Assembly (NCBI GenBank): GCA_030668705.1
Contig: DAOVFB010000003.1
Coordinates: 1-41,594, forward strand
Length of the DNA: 41,594 nucleotides
Origin: Candidatus Stahliibacteriota bacterium
GTDB lineage: Bacteria > Hydrothermota > UBA3072
Direction of reading: 5' to 3'
In this document: piece after piece, positions 19,601 to 27,204 of the stretch
Numbering within the stretch: the stretch's first letter is position 1
How the letters are laid out: every line of letters begins with the position of its first letter
The notes under the pieces: generated by a model
The model's input: only the letters and a program-made list of their open reading frames with translations
Databases searched by the model: none
Told to the model about the DNA's origin: nothing
Program-made: the position numbers and the translations under genes

Positions 19601-19808
19601 TTTTTCTAATAGTTGAGCTAAAAGAATCTGAAGCTTCAGTAATAACCGACATAGCAGCGTAGAGATTCTTTAAGTCGTTTCTTACCCTCTCCAGTTCATC
19701 AGCACATTTTATCTGTTTATTAGAGATATTTTTTAATGAAGAATATGTGCTTCTGGACATATCCCTTAGTTCACTGATATTATCTCTAAGGTTATTATTT
19801 TTCTCCAT
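16653..19808 (-). CDS. Predicted soluble chemoreceptor-like protein: two tandem degenerate MCP signalling-tip regions + C-terminal SBP_bac_5-like (oligopeptide/nickel-type) binding domain
   Basis: 1051 aa; tip-like segments 'SSNTARNAEIKSYQAGSSGRGFEVVAGELGNLTGQS' (~aa 126-161) and 'ARVVSLYGKIEASRISGDLSGLDAIVGEMQSLSNDY' (~aa 413-448); from ~aa 578 SBP_bac_5-like 'LRVYLPREPLNLDPVKIGDADSNKVASSIHRGLFNF...WRFTIRNDVVTHNGEKIDAEDIKYSLERI...FSDRRVRQALNYAVNKE...YNPHTARDLLKEAGY...LFLLGWGADTGDPNNFLFPLFHS'; no signal peptide or obvious TM helix. Confidence 0.85.
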   Translation of the reverse strand: MEKNNNLRDNISELRDMSRSTYSSLKNISNKQIKCADELERVRNDLKNLYAAMSVITEASDSFSSTIRKSDELLSLGLSFSNEILEKIRVFFQITDNLSQRLDRLTGKREEINSIVKKLLELNQASSNTARNAEIKSYQAGSSGRGFEVVAGELGNLTGQSLKMVDAMVESLEILGEESKKIVDNFKTIEDTLSSFEEFKEQLEFSSNDLKGKNSLIIETIDQFIELLERINTKRQNIDVIANSLLSLSRNFILKAGKINLMQDQKDSIGEIIEHHSNLHQDLRDFSSPDIIRNIPQLDSTLNVMFSLSEDSLADLENLKEGQITESLDLSELQDIQEMLAKVGEGMKKIEEIIPSTLEKARQSIDSINKIKSFIDKEIEEIKEVGKIQESLNMVSVRLGRLAEEIDDLCDRARVVSLYGKIEASRISGDLSGLDAIVGEMQSLSNDYSEIAKGLWDFFNPVREEIEKLDMMVQKLMEIINRLRDMVFECENAFEGNEEQIKYLTEIVTSIKPSINKQKDIVAGITDSFELITVAGNKNIEVIRDIEERMAKEKKIGDNIMMGAWRDIQSPNILSKDKGKELRVYLPREPLNLDPVKIGDADSNKVASSIHRGLFNFSFRAEVYPLIVSDWELSEDALEWRFTIRNDVVTHNGEKIDAEDIKYSLERIKEGPKKFIFDPIDSIRVGSPHTIIIRLKTPFMPLISNLATTAGSIISKSYKEDTNRIPKGIGPFKFVEWEKGSHITLEAHTDYVLGPPYPSRLIYKKADSGLIAFKENLVDVTEVSSEDVPKIREDPDLLDKLIASDYLNVNYMGFNFNRTDLPFSDRRVRQALNYAVNKEVFIKETASGLGTVSRGVFPPSLSVYNPNLRGYGYNPHTARDLLKEAGYQNGLPDVYKLTIQDSPINLKRAEFLKKSFANIGVQIEIEEYPWGEFLKKAHNGETQLFLLGWGADTGDPNNFLFPLFHSSSKGASGNSTFYSNKEVDSLIEGGLREINPVKREEIYRKTERVIVEDAPFVFLLHYTSFTLVRPGVYGFKPDPLNHPHFEWMGVE

Positions 19809-19822
19809 CTTTAACTATTTTA

Positions 19823-19851
19823 AAAATATCAATAAATATACTATATGTCAA
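19823..19851 (-). promoter_or_regulatory. Candidate sigma70 promoter for the chemosensory operon
   Basis: Minus-strand TTGACA (19851-19846), 17-nt spacer, TATTTT (19828-19823), just upstream of the 19808 start. Confidence 0.45.
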
Positions 19852-19893
19852 GGCTATAGATAAAAAAGAGGGTTTTATTAATGAATATCCCTC

Positions 19894-19921
19894 TTGACAT
19901 AGAACCAATATTCGATAAATA
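19894..19921 (+). promoter_or_regulatory. Candidate sigma70 promoter for dnaA
   Basis: TTGACA (19894-19899), 16-nt spacer, TAAATA (19916-19921). Confidence 0.5.
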
Positions 19922-19945
19922 ATTAACTGTAAGAGAAAAAAGACG

Positions 19946-21268
19946 ATGGTTTATTTTGATTGGGATTTAATAAAAGAAATACTACAAAAAGAAATCAACG
20001 AATCTGCTTATAAAGCTTGGTTTGCCAATATGGAGGTAGAGGCAGTGGAAGATGAAGACGTTTATTTCACAGTTCCAAACACGTTTACTGAAAACTGGAT
20101 AAGTGAACATTTTATAAATCACCTTAAAGCAGCTATAAAAGAGGCAACGAATAAAAATTTTAATATCCATTTCCTTGTAAAAGAAAAAGGAACAATAGGT
20201 AAACCAGAGCCTATAAAGAATACAATTAGGGTGCACGATAAAAGAAAAACATTTCTCTATGAAAGATATACTTTTAATTCCTTTGTAGTAGGAGATAACA
20301 ATAAATTTGCCTACGCAGCCGCTACAGCAGTTGCAAATGCTCCAGGACGTGCATATAACCCGCTCTTTATTTATGGCGGCGTGGGACTCGGCAAAACACA
20401 CCTACTCCAGGCAACAGGTAATAAAGTTTACAGTCAGTACCCAAATCTCCATATTCTTTATACCCAATCAGAAGAATTTTTAAACGAGATGATTAAATCC
20501 ATTCAAGAACATTCTACAGTAGAGTTCAAAAAAAAATACCGCGAGATAGACTTACTTCTTATAGATGATATCCATTTTTTAGCACGAAAAGAGAGACTCC
20601 AGGAAGAATTCTTTCATACATTCAATGCGCTTTTTGAAGCAAAAAAACAAATTGTTATAACATCGGACAGACCCCCTAAGGATATTCCAGACCTTGAAGA
20701 GAGATTAATTTCAAGGTTCCACTGGGGTTTAATGGTAGACCTCCAACCTCCTGACTTTGAAACTCGTCTTGCAATCCTCAGGGCAAAGACACAAGAAGAC
20801 GATATCGGGATAGACGATGAGATACTTAAATTTATAGCTTTAAATATACAATCTAACATAAGGGAATTAGAGGGATGTTTAATTAAGTTGTTAGCTCATG
20901 CCTCTATTTATAAAACAGATATTGATATAGATTCAGCAAAGGGGGTTCTTAGCGATATTATTAAAGAAAAAGACAAGCGTCTTACCCAGGAAGGTATAAT
21001 GAAAGTAGTCTCGGAATTCTATAATATACCCATAGAGATGATAAAAGGGGATAGTCGTTTAAAAAGTATTGTCTATGCCCGTCAGATAGTTATTTATCTC
21101 GCAAGAGAATTAACAAATCTATCGTTAAAAGAGATTGGCGATGGTCTTGGTAATAGAGATCATTCTACAATCCTACACTCTCACAAGAAAATTGCTAACC
21201 TTATAAAAAGGGATGTAGAAACAAAAGAGGAAATCTTGAAGATAAAAAGTTCATTTACAGGAGCCTGA
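19946..21268 (+). CDS. dnaA: Chromosomal replication initiator DnaA
   Basis: 440 aa; 'NPLFIYGGVGLGKTHLLQATGN', 'LLLIDDIHFL', C-terminal 'GNRDHSTILHSHKKI' signature. Confidence 0.99.
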   Translation: MVYFDWDLIKEILQKEINESAYKAWFANMEVEAVEDEDVYFTVPNTFTENWISEHFINHLKAAIKEATNKNFNIHFLVKEKGTIGKPEPIKNTIRVHDKRKTFLYERYTFNSFVVGDNNKFAYAAATAVANAPGRAYNPLFIYGGVGLGKTHLLQATGNKVYSQYPNLHILYTQSEEFLNEMIKSIQEHSTVEFKKKYREIDLLLIDDIHFLARKERLQEEFFHTFNALFEAKKQIVITSDRPPKDIPDLEERLISRFHWGLMVDLQPPDFETRLAILRAKTQEDDIGIDDEILKFIALNIQSNIRELEGCLIKLLAHASIYKTDIDIDSAKGVLSDIIKEKDKRLTQEGIMKVVSEFYNIPIEMIKGDSRLKSIVYARQIVIYLARELTNLSLKEIGDGLGNRDHSTILHSHKKIANLIKRDVETKEEILKIKSSFTGA

Positions 21269-21425
21269 ATGTTAAAAGAAATTTATCCACAGGTTATCTT
21301 CAAGGTTATACATAAAATAAATACGGGGTGTTTATGCAGTAATATACTTTTACAGTTTTTCCACTTTTCCACACCCACAACAATAACTACAAATAAAAAT
21401 AGAATAGTAAGATAGGAGGAAGAAT
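21269..21425. other. Candidate oriC (dnaA-dnaN intergenic region)
   Basis: Perfect DnaA box TTATCCACA (21283-21291), near-matches TTATACATA (21306-21314) and TTTTCCACA (21365-21373), then an AT-rich tract before dnaN. Confidence 0.65.
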
Positions 21426-22505
21426 ATGTTATTCTCAATAGAAACAGAAGAGTTTTTAAAAGAACTAAGTATAGTTAATCAAGTTATTCCTAAACACACA
21501 ACGTTCCCTGTACTTTCTAATATTCGTGTAGAAGCAAAAAATAAAACAATACATATTTTTGGAACAGATCTTGATACTTCAATTAGCTATACAACAAATC
21601 TTGCTAATATTGAGGAAGAAGGTGTAATGATCATACCAGCAAAAACCCTCTATTCTATGATACGAGAATTAAAAGGTAAAGCTACATTTAAAAAAGAAGG
21701 GAATAGAATAAAAGTCGAGTACGACCAGGGATATTTTTTCTTGCCTTTAATGGAAGAGGAAGACTTTCCCCTAGAGCCTGACATAAATAAAGAAAATGCA
21801 TTCAAGATAAATACAAAAGAGATAAAAAAACCAATAAATAAATTAATTTTTATTATTCCCGAGGACACTGCAAAGAGAAATATGAGCGGAATGTTATGGG
21901 AGTATAAAGAAAGTAAGTTAAAAATGGTAGCAACGGATAGTTTTAGACTAGGATACAGTGAGATAAGTATTGACCTAGGAAAAGAATCCTTTGAGATAGT
22001 TATACCTCCAAAGATACTCAAACAAGTTTCTTTATCTGAAAGCAAAGAGATGTGGGTGGGAATAGATGAAAGTCGGATTTATTATATTGGGAATGAATTT
22101 ACAATGGTTTCAAGGTTAATAAAGGTTGACTTCCCTAATTATAAATCTGCTATACCCGATAAAAACGAAAATATTCTAAAAATAGAAAGAGATTCCTTTA
22201 TCTCTTCTCTCCGGAGGGTTTCAATATTCTCTAATGATAAATCAAGAACTGTAAAAATGGATATAGGAGGGGACCTATTGCTCAGCGCTTCTTCGGAAAT
22301 AGGAGAAGGAAAAGAAGAAATCAACGGAGAATACAGTGGTAAAGAAATAAATATCGCTTTGTCTGCTAACTATCTTATTGAAATTCTCCATAACATTAGT
22401 TCAAAGAAGGTATCCTTAAAATTTGGAGAATCAAACAAACCTGTTATAGTAGAGGGAGAAGAAAAAGATATTCTATATCTATTGATGCCGGTTGTTATTG
22501 AGTAG
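21426..22505 (+). CDS. dnaN: DNA polymerase III beta sliding clamp
   Basis: 359 aa; N-terminal 'HTTFPVLSNIRVEAKNKTIHIFGTDLDTSI', C-terminal 'ILYLLMPVVIE'; directly follows dnaA; RBS 'aggagg'. Confidence 0.97.
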   Translation: MLFSIETEEFLKELSIVNQVIPKHTTFPVLSNIRVEAKNKTIHIFGTDLDTSISYTTNLANIEEEGVMIIPAKTLYSMIRELKGKATFKKEGNRIKVEYDQGYFFLPLMEEEDFPLEPDINKENAFKINTKEIKKPINKLIFIIPEDTAKRNMSGMLWEYKESKLKMVATDSFRLGYSEISIDLGKESFEIVIPPKILKQVSLSESKEMWVGIDESRIYYIGNEFTMVSRLIKVDFPNYKSAIPDKNENILKIERDSFISSLRRVSIFSNDKSRTVKMDIGGDLLLSASSEIGEGKEEINGEYSGKEINIALSANYLIEILHNISSKKVSLKFGESNKPVIVEGEEKDILYLLMPVVIE

Positions 22506-22510
22506 TTTTT

Positions 22511-22939
22511 TTAATTAACTCCGTATATATTTTTATATCCTTCTTCTATAAGTAATCTGGTAATAATACCACTTCCTTCCTGCTTTTTCCAATTGATGTT
22601 TGTATATTTTACACCACAGGAAGGACTATCTTCTTTGAGGTATATTTTTTCAGGTTTTATTTTTTTTGTAAAATTTAAAAATTCCTTCGCCCCTCTTTTA
22701 AAATTTTCCGTAACATCTTTTCCTTCTTCGTTTATAATTCTATCCCCTTTAATAGTGGCTTTAGGTCTTGGAACACCTAAACCGCCGAGAATTTCCGGGC
22801 AAACAGGTATTACAATCCCCTTCTCAAATAAGAGAAGAATTTCATCTTTTAAGGAATTTTTCCCATTATAACGTGTATTCATTCCTATAAGACAGGCAGA
22901 TACAATAAATATGGGTGTTTTTAGAGTAGAATTAATCAA
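22511..22939 (-). CDS. DUF523 family protein
   Basis: 142 aa; 'VSACLIGMNTRYNGKN', 'VCPEILGGLGVPRPKATI', 'LKEDSPSCG'. Confidence 0.9.
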   Translation of the reverse strand: MINSTLKTPIFIVSACLIGMNTRYNGKNSLKDEILLLFEKGIVIPVCPEILGGLGVPRPKATIKGDRIINEEGKDVTENFKRGAKEFLNFTKKIKPEKIYLKEDSPSCGVKYTNINWKKQEGSGIITRLLIEEGYKNIYGVN

Positions 22940-23123
22940 CCTTTTGAACTTTACCAGCCTTCAGGCATTTTGAGCAGACGTAAATCCTTTTTACCTCACC
23001 ATTAATCATAACTTTTACTCTATGAAGATTAGGTTTATTCTTGGTTTTGGTCTTCCTTTTGGAATGACTTACTTTATTACCAAATTGTGTTGTCTTTCCA
23101 CAGATTGCGCATCGCTTTCCCAT
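22932..23123 (-). CDS. rpmB: 50S ribosomal protein L28 (zinc-binding C+ type)
   Basis: 63 aa; 'MGKRCAICGKTTQFGNKVSHSKRKTK...HRVKVMINGEVKRIYVCSKCLKAGKV' with two CxxC pairs; 8-nt overlap with the DUF523 gene. Confidence 0.96.
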   Translation of the reverse strand: MGKRCAICGKTTQFGNKVSHSKRKTKTKNKPNLHRVKVMINGEVKRIYVCSKCLKAGKVQKVD

Positions 23124-23194
23124 CTAAACCCTCCTTTTTAGCCCATAATTTATATAATAAAGCAAAACTGTCAATCCTTCTCTCTTATTTAGAT

Positions 23195-24703
23195 TTATCT
23201 TTTTCTTATTGTCGTCCTGACACTACCCCAACCAATTATCTGTCTCTCTCTATAAAAGATAGCAAAGATTGTTACCGGTTGATTTTGTTTTCCGCCCGTA
23301 AGGCGATTAGTATAGAATGTACCATTTGGTGAAATCTTACCCGCATCCTGTGGCGAAAGATACCAGAATACTTTATAACCTTCATTAAGGATTGTTTTTA
23401 CCCTGATTCGTATACTGAAACCTTCAATTATTTCGTTAGGTAGATATAGATGTATGTTTGGGTTTGCTCCGATAACAATGAGAGCTTTGCCAGGTTTTAT
23501 ATTTATGTTTTCCAATGGTTTTGCGATAATAATCCCTGAGCCGTTTCTCTTAGGTGTAAAAGTTCCATACTGGTTAACAATACCAAGATCCGCTGGAACC
23601 ACCTCCCAGTGAACAGGTATGGTTTGAAGTGTTCTAAATGTATACTCTTCTCCTAAATTAAGTTCCTTAAAACGTGGTGTTACGATTAAATCTTTAAACT
23701 TACCTGGAACAATTGATATCCTGGCGGAAGCAATTCCACCCCCAAAACGCTGGGGTACTATTGCGACTACCCTACCAATGATAGGATTTTTCCCTGCAAA
23801 GAAAGTCCCATCCCTTCTTATAAAACCACACTGATTGGGAATTACCTTCCAGCGGACGGGTATATCCTTTTCTCCTAACTCGGTTGTTCCAATCTTTACC
23901 TGAAAGCGCACCATTTCTCCAGGATGAAGGGTTGTTTTTTCGGGTATAATCCTTACTTTGAGTTTTCCCGACACGATGACTATAGCCCTTCCGAGTTTTT
24001 CAACTCCTCCTTCCTCTGTTTTTGCAGTTATAATACCTCTTCCGGGGATTTTAGCGTGAAACAATCCATTTTTATCTATTACTCCTATGTCTTCTGGTTC
24101 TATCCTCCAAATTACTTCACCACCCTCTTTAATGAAAAACTGTATTTTCTCACCAGCTTTAATTTTTATGAACTTCGGAACTATTTCCAGTGTTTTTAAA
24201 CTTCCTTTTACTCTAATAAATGCACTTACAATATTCTTATTATCCAATATAGCTACCACGCGTCCCCTACCCGGTTTTTTTGCAGTGAATTGCCCATCAT
24301 TGATATAACCTATTTCTTCCGGTATAATCTTCCATTTTAAAGGTTTCCCATTTAAAACTCTAAATTGAATTTTGTCTCCCGGTTCTATAACAACTATATC
24401 AGGGACTATCTTTGCTCTCTTTCCTCCCGTAATCCTTATATATGTATAACCTGCAATAGTTTTTCCATCCACCGTTGCCCTACATCTTAATACCCCCCTA
24501 CCTTCTCTTTTTGGGATAAAAACACCACCTACTACCTGCCCAAGGTCATAGGGGACAACGTCAAATTTAGTTTCCCCTGTAAGCAATTTCCCGTCTTCAT
24601 CCATTATTGTTACAGTGAATGGGATTTTCTCTCCCGTGCCTCCTTCTATCGGGTTAGGTGAAATTTGAAGCTCTAAGGAAAGCAATAGCAGAATAAACAT
24701 CAT
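23195..24703 (-). CDS. Secreted protein with six tandem Ig-like (BIG-type) repeats
   Basis: 502 aa; recurring 'W-x-[IV]-x-P-x-x-x-G-x-[IV]-x-x-x-G-x-F...G[RS]G' motif: 'WKIIPEEIGYINDGQFTAKKPGRG', 'WRIEPEDIGVIDKNGLFHAKIPGRG', 'WEVVPADLGIVNQYGTFTPKRNGSG'; hydrophobic N-terminus. Confidence 0.75.
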   Translation of the reverse strand: MMFILLLLSLELQISPNPIEGGTGEKIPFTVTIMDEDGKLLTGETKFDVVPYDLGQVVGGVFIPKREGRGVLRCRATVDGKTIAGYTYIRITGGKRAKIVPDIVVIEPGDKIQFRVLNGKPLKWKIIPEEIGYINDGQFTAKKPGRGRVVAILDNKNIVSAFIRVKGSLKTLEIVPKFIKIKAGEKIQFFIKEGGEVIWRIEPEDIGVIDKNGLFHAKIPGRGIITAKTEEGGVEKLGRAIVIVSGKLKVRIIPEKTTLHPGEMVRFQVKIGTTELGEKDIPVRWKVIPNQCGFIRRDGTFFAGKNPIIGRVVAIVPQRFGGGIASARISIVPGKFKDLIVTPRFKELNLGEEYTFRTLQTIPVHWEVVPADLGIVNQYGTFTPKRNGSGIIIAKPLENINIKPGKALIVIGANPNIHLYLPNEIIEGFSIRIRVKTILNEGYKVFWYLSPQDAGKISPNGTFYTNRLTGGKQNQPVTIFAIFYRERQIIGWGSVRTTIRKR

Positions 24704-25446
24704 CCCTCCTTATGGAATGTAATTGCTTGTTGGACTGGTTCTAATAGTGAGAGGTAATGAATTCCATTCTCCAATACAGGAAGGGAATCGCTTTTTATAT
24801 AGAGTATATTCGAGTTCTTTGTATCAAAAACCTTCTTCTCTCCATCTATATTCAACGCGATTTCTTTTCCTGGCTCTTTCAAGATAATTACCACGTCAAA
24901 TTCTTCTCCTACAACAGATCCATCTTCGGGGAAGACAAGGCGTGTTTCCTCAAACTCAGGTTTAGTGGATTTTTTAGATACAAATACTTCCTTTTCACTC
25001 TCTTTTTCTTCTTGGTCTATGGCAACCTCAGGTTTCCTATATGGATGCTCTATAGGTTCTTTTTTCTCAATTTGCCTGCGAGGTTCGGTTAATAGTTCAG
25101 GTTTTTCAACTTCTTTTGTGATGTGAATCCCAGGTTTATTCAGATAAGTAAATAGGATAATAAAAAAGATTAACATGGCAGCAGCACCAAGAGTTACATA
25201 CTTCCAGTTAATTCTGTATATTCTTCTTTCGGTTGTTTCTTTGATTATCGTACTTATAAGATCCTTTGGAATAAGAACATCTTCTTTTGTCTTTTTTATT
25301 AGCTCTGCGATCTTTTCCTTCTCCTCCAGCTTTTTTTGGCATTCCTTGCAACTCCTGAGGTGTTCCTTTAGAATTTTTTCTTCATTAATATTAAGTTCGC
25401 CATCAATATATCCTTGAATCATATCATCAAATCTGTTATTTTTCAT
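24700..25446 (-). CDS. Membrane anti-sigma factor (zf-HC2) with Ig-like extracytoplasmic domain
   Basis: 248 aa; N-terminal 'LKEHLRSCKECQKKLEEKEKI' zinc-finger, one TM 'LGAAAMLIFFIILFTYL'; 4-nt overlap with the sigma gene. Confidence 0.88.
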   Translation of the reverse strand: MKNNRFDDMIQGYIDGELNINEEKILKEHLRSCKECQKKLEEKEKIAELIKKTKEDVLIPKDLISTIIKETTERRIYRINWKYVTLGAAAMLIFFIILFTYLNKPGIHITKEVEKPELLTEPRRQIEKKEPIEHPYRKPEVAIDQEEKESEKEVFVSKKSTKPEFEETRLVFPEDGSVVGEEFDVVIILKEPGKEIALNIDGEKKVFDTKNSNILYIKSDSLPVLENGIHYLSLLEPVQQAITFHKEG

Positions 25447-25958
25447 ATTCTTTCCTTTATAAGGTTTGTAAGTGTTGAAATACCTCGGTGAAGTCTCGAG
25501 CGCACCGTACCAACAGGTATCCCTAATATTTTTGCTATAGTTGCATAGTCATTGTCTTCATAGTAACGCAGGATAAGTACAGCCTGGTAATTCTCGGGGA
25601 GGTCCTGTATGGTATTTCTTATAAGTGCCCTATCCGCTTCCTTAAAGAAATTTTTCTCTGGATTTTCTTTCATCTTGATAGGTTTGATATCATCGATTGA
25701 TATTATCTTCCTTCTAGCGTTCTTCCTCCTATATTGAAATACCCTGTTTAGGGCGATTCTATATATCCACGTATATATTGAAGCATCACCGCGAAAACTA
25801 CTGAATCCTTTCCATGCATTCACAAATACATCTTGAGTTAGATCCTTAGTGGTTTCATAATCCTCTGTCATATTGTATATCATTTTAAATATCCTTGGCG
25901 TGAAATCCCTGGCAATTTCCTCAAATCTTCTCCTTTGATCTTTCTTTTCATTTTCCAT
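25443..25958 (-). CDS. ECF sigma-70 factor (RpoE-like)
   Basis: 171 aa; region 2 'DLTQDVFVNAWKGFSSFRGDASIYTWIYRIALNRVFQYRRK', region 4 'LPENYQAVLILRYYEDNDYATIAKILGIPVGTVRSRLHRG'. Confidence 0.97.
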   Translation of the reverse strand: MENEKKDQRRRFEEIARDFTPRIFKMIYNMTEDYETTKDLTQDVFVNAWKGFSSFRGDASIYTWIYRIALNRVFQYRRKNARRKIISIDDIKPIKMKENPEKNFFKEADRALIRNTIQDLPENYQAVLILRYYEDNDYATIAKILGIPVGTVRSRLHRGISTLTNLIKERI

Positions 25959-25979
25959 AGTCTCCGCTAAACTTGTTTT

Positions 25980-27155
25980 TTATATGTTACGCTTCAAACG
26001 AGATATATCTTCTCGGAGCCTATCATAATCAGATATGGTTTTATCCAACATTACTTTGAGTCTTCTTACTCTATCTCTTAAATCCTTTGTTCTTTTAACC
26101 GTGGTTTCTATTTCATCTCTCGTTTCTTCACCTACCCATTTTTCTCTCTCTATTTGTTTTATAAACTGATAATCTTTCTCAATTTCACTCACGGTTCGAT
26201 TTAATTCCGCTCTTGGGATATTTTTAATCCTGCGCTCAATTTGATCGATAAGGAAATTTATTGAAGAGAGTAGTTGAATTGCTTCTTCTTTTTTGTGTTC
26301 CCTTATAAATTCTCCGAGTTCTTTTCTCTGTTTTGACAATTGATCAACCATACCCTTTAAATCAATCAGTTGGGCATCTATTCTTACAAACAGAGGAGCT
26401 GTCTTTCTTATGGTATATCGAATATTCTGTATTTTACCTCTGAGTGTTCCCTGTTTCTTCCTTATTGTTTCATACTCTTCTTTTAGTTGGTCGATTTTGC
26501 TTCTGTACTCGTCCGTAAGTCCTAATCTCCTTGCCAGGGCATATCCCTGGTCGATCAGGAGGGTTGCTTTCAGTATATCTCCTCTTTGGATTGCTATCCC
26601 TATTTTCTTCAAAAGGATTTTGAGATTATCCTCTTTCCATCTATACCAGCGTTTTATCTCCTCTATTTTGAATTTCCTTACCTCTATCGCCATACCTCTT
26701 TTTACCTGTGCCATCCTTTCTCTTTCCAGAAGAACCGCGCTGCCAGTTGCAAGCTCTCGGATATTTACTTTTCCAGACAACACCTTCACTTCTGCTTCAT
26801 CATCCTTATAAGAGACAGTGAATTCTGTTCCTCTAACTCCTGATACCGACACGGGATTACTTACTTCAAAAGATTCACCTTTTACGAGACCCTTTACTTT
26901 TGCCCATATTCTTCCCAGAGACAAAAACACACTTCTTTTTTTGCCGCTCGTTGTGGTGAGCGTTGAATTTTCGTCTACGAACAACTTACTACTATCCGAA
27001 TACAAAATTTCTGCTTTAGAGCTATCCTTCACGATGACAGTATCTTCGTCCAGCACTTCCATACCCAGATAGGGTATAAAGGTGCTGTCGGCTCTCTTAA
27101 TTACTACATCATTAGTGTAAAAATTTAATATTGCTCCAATAATTAATAATACCAT
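25980..27155 (-). CDS. FecR-domain protein with C-terminal coiled coil
   Basis: 391 aa; 'LFVDENSTLTTTSGKKRSVFLSLGRIWAKVKGLVKGESFEVSNPVSVSGVRGTEFTVSYKDDEAEVKVLSGKVNI'; long charged helical C-terminus. Confidence 0.85.
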   Translation of the reverse strand: MVLLIIGAILNFYTNDVVIKRADSTFIPYLGMEVLDEDTVIVKDSSKAEILYSDSSKLFVDENSTLTTTSGKKRSVFLSLGRIWAKVKGLVKGESFEVSNPVSVSGVRGTEFTVSYKDDEAEVKVLSGKVNIRELATGSAVLLERERMAQVKRGMAIEVRKFKIEEIKRWYRWKEDNLKILLKKIGIAIQRGDILKATLLIDQGYALARRLGLTDEYRSKIDQLKEEYETIRKKQGTLRGKIQNIRYTIRKTAPLFVRIDAQLIDLKGMVDQLSKQRKELGEFIREHKKEEAIQLLSSINFLIDQIERRIKNIPRAELNRTVSEIEKDYQFIKQIEREKWVGEETRDEIETTVKRTKDLRDRVRRLKVMLDKTISDYDRLREDISRLKRNI

Positions 27156-27204
27156 TATTTTCTCCTTTCTATTTCTTTAGATGAAAAAAGCCCAAAATAG
27201 TTCC

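Noticed and set aside
19982-20401. 139-aa minus-strand ORF inside dnaA
   Set aside because: Antisense to dnaA; Cys/Phe-rich shadow ORF.
21374-21425. DnaA-trio element upstream of dnaN
   Set aside because: The AT-rich tract has TAA/TAG/AAG triplets but not in a clean uninterrupted phase after a DnaA box; not claimable by eye.
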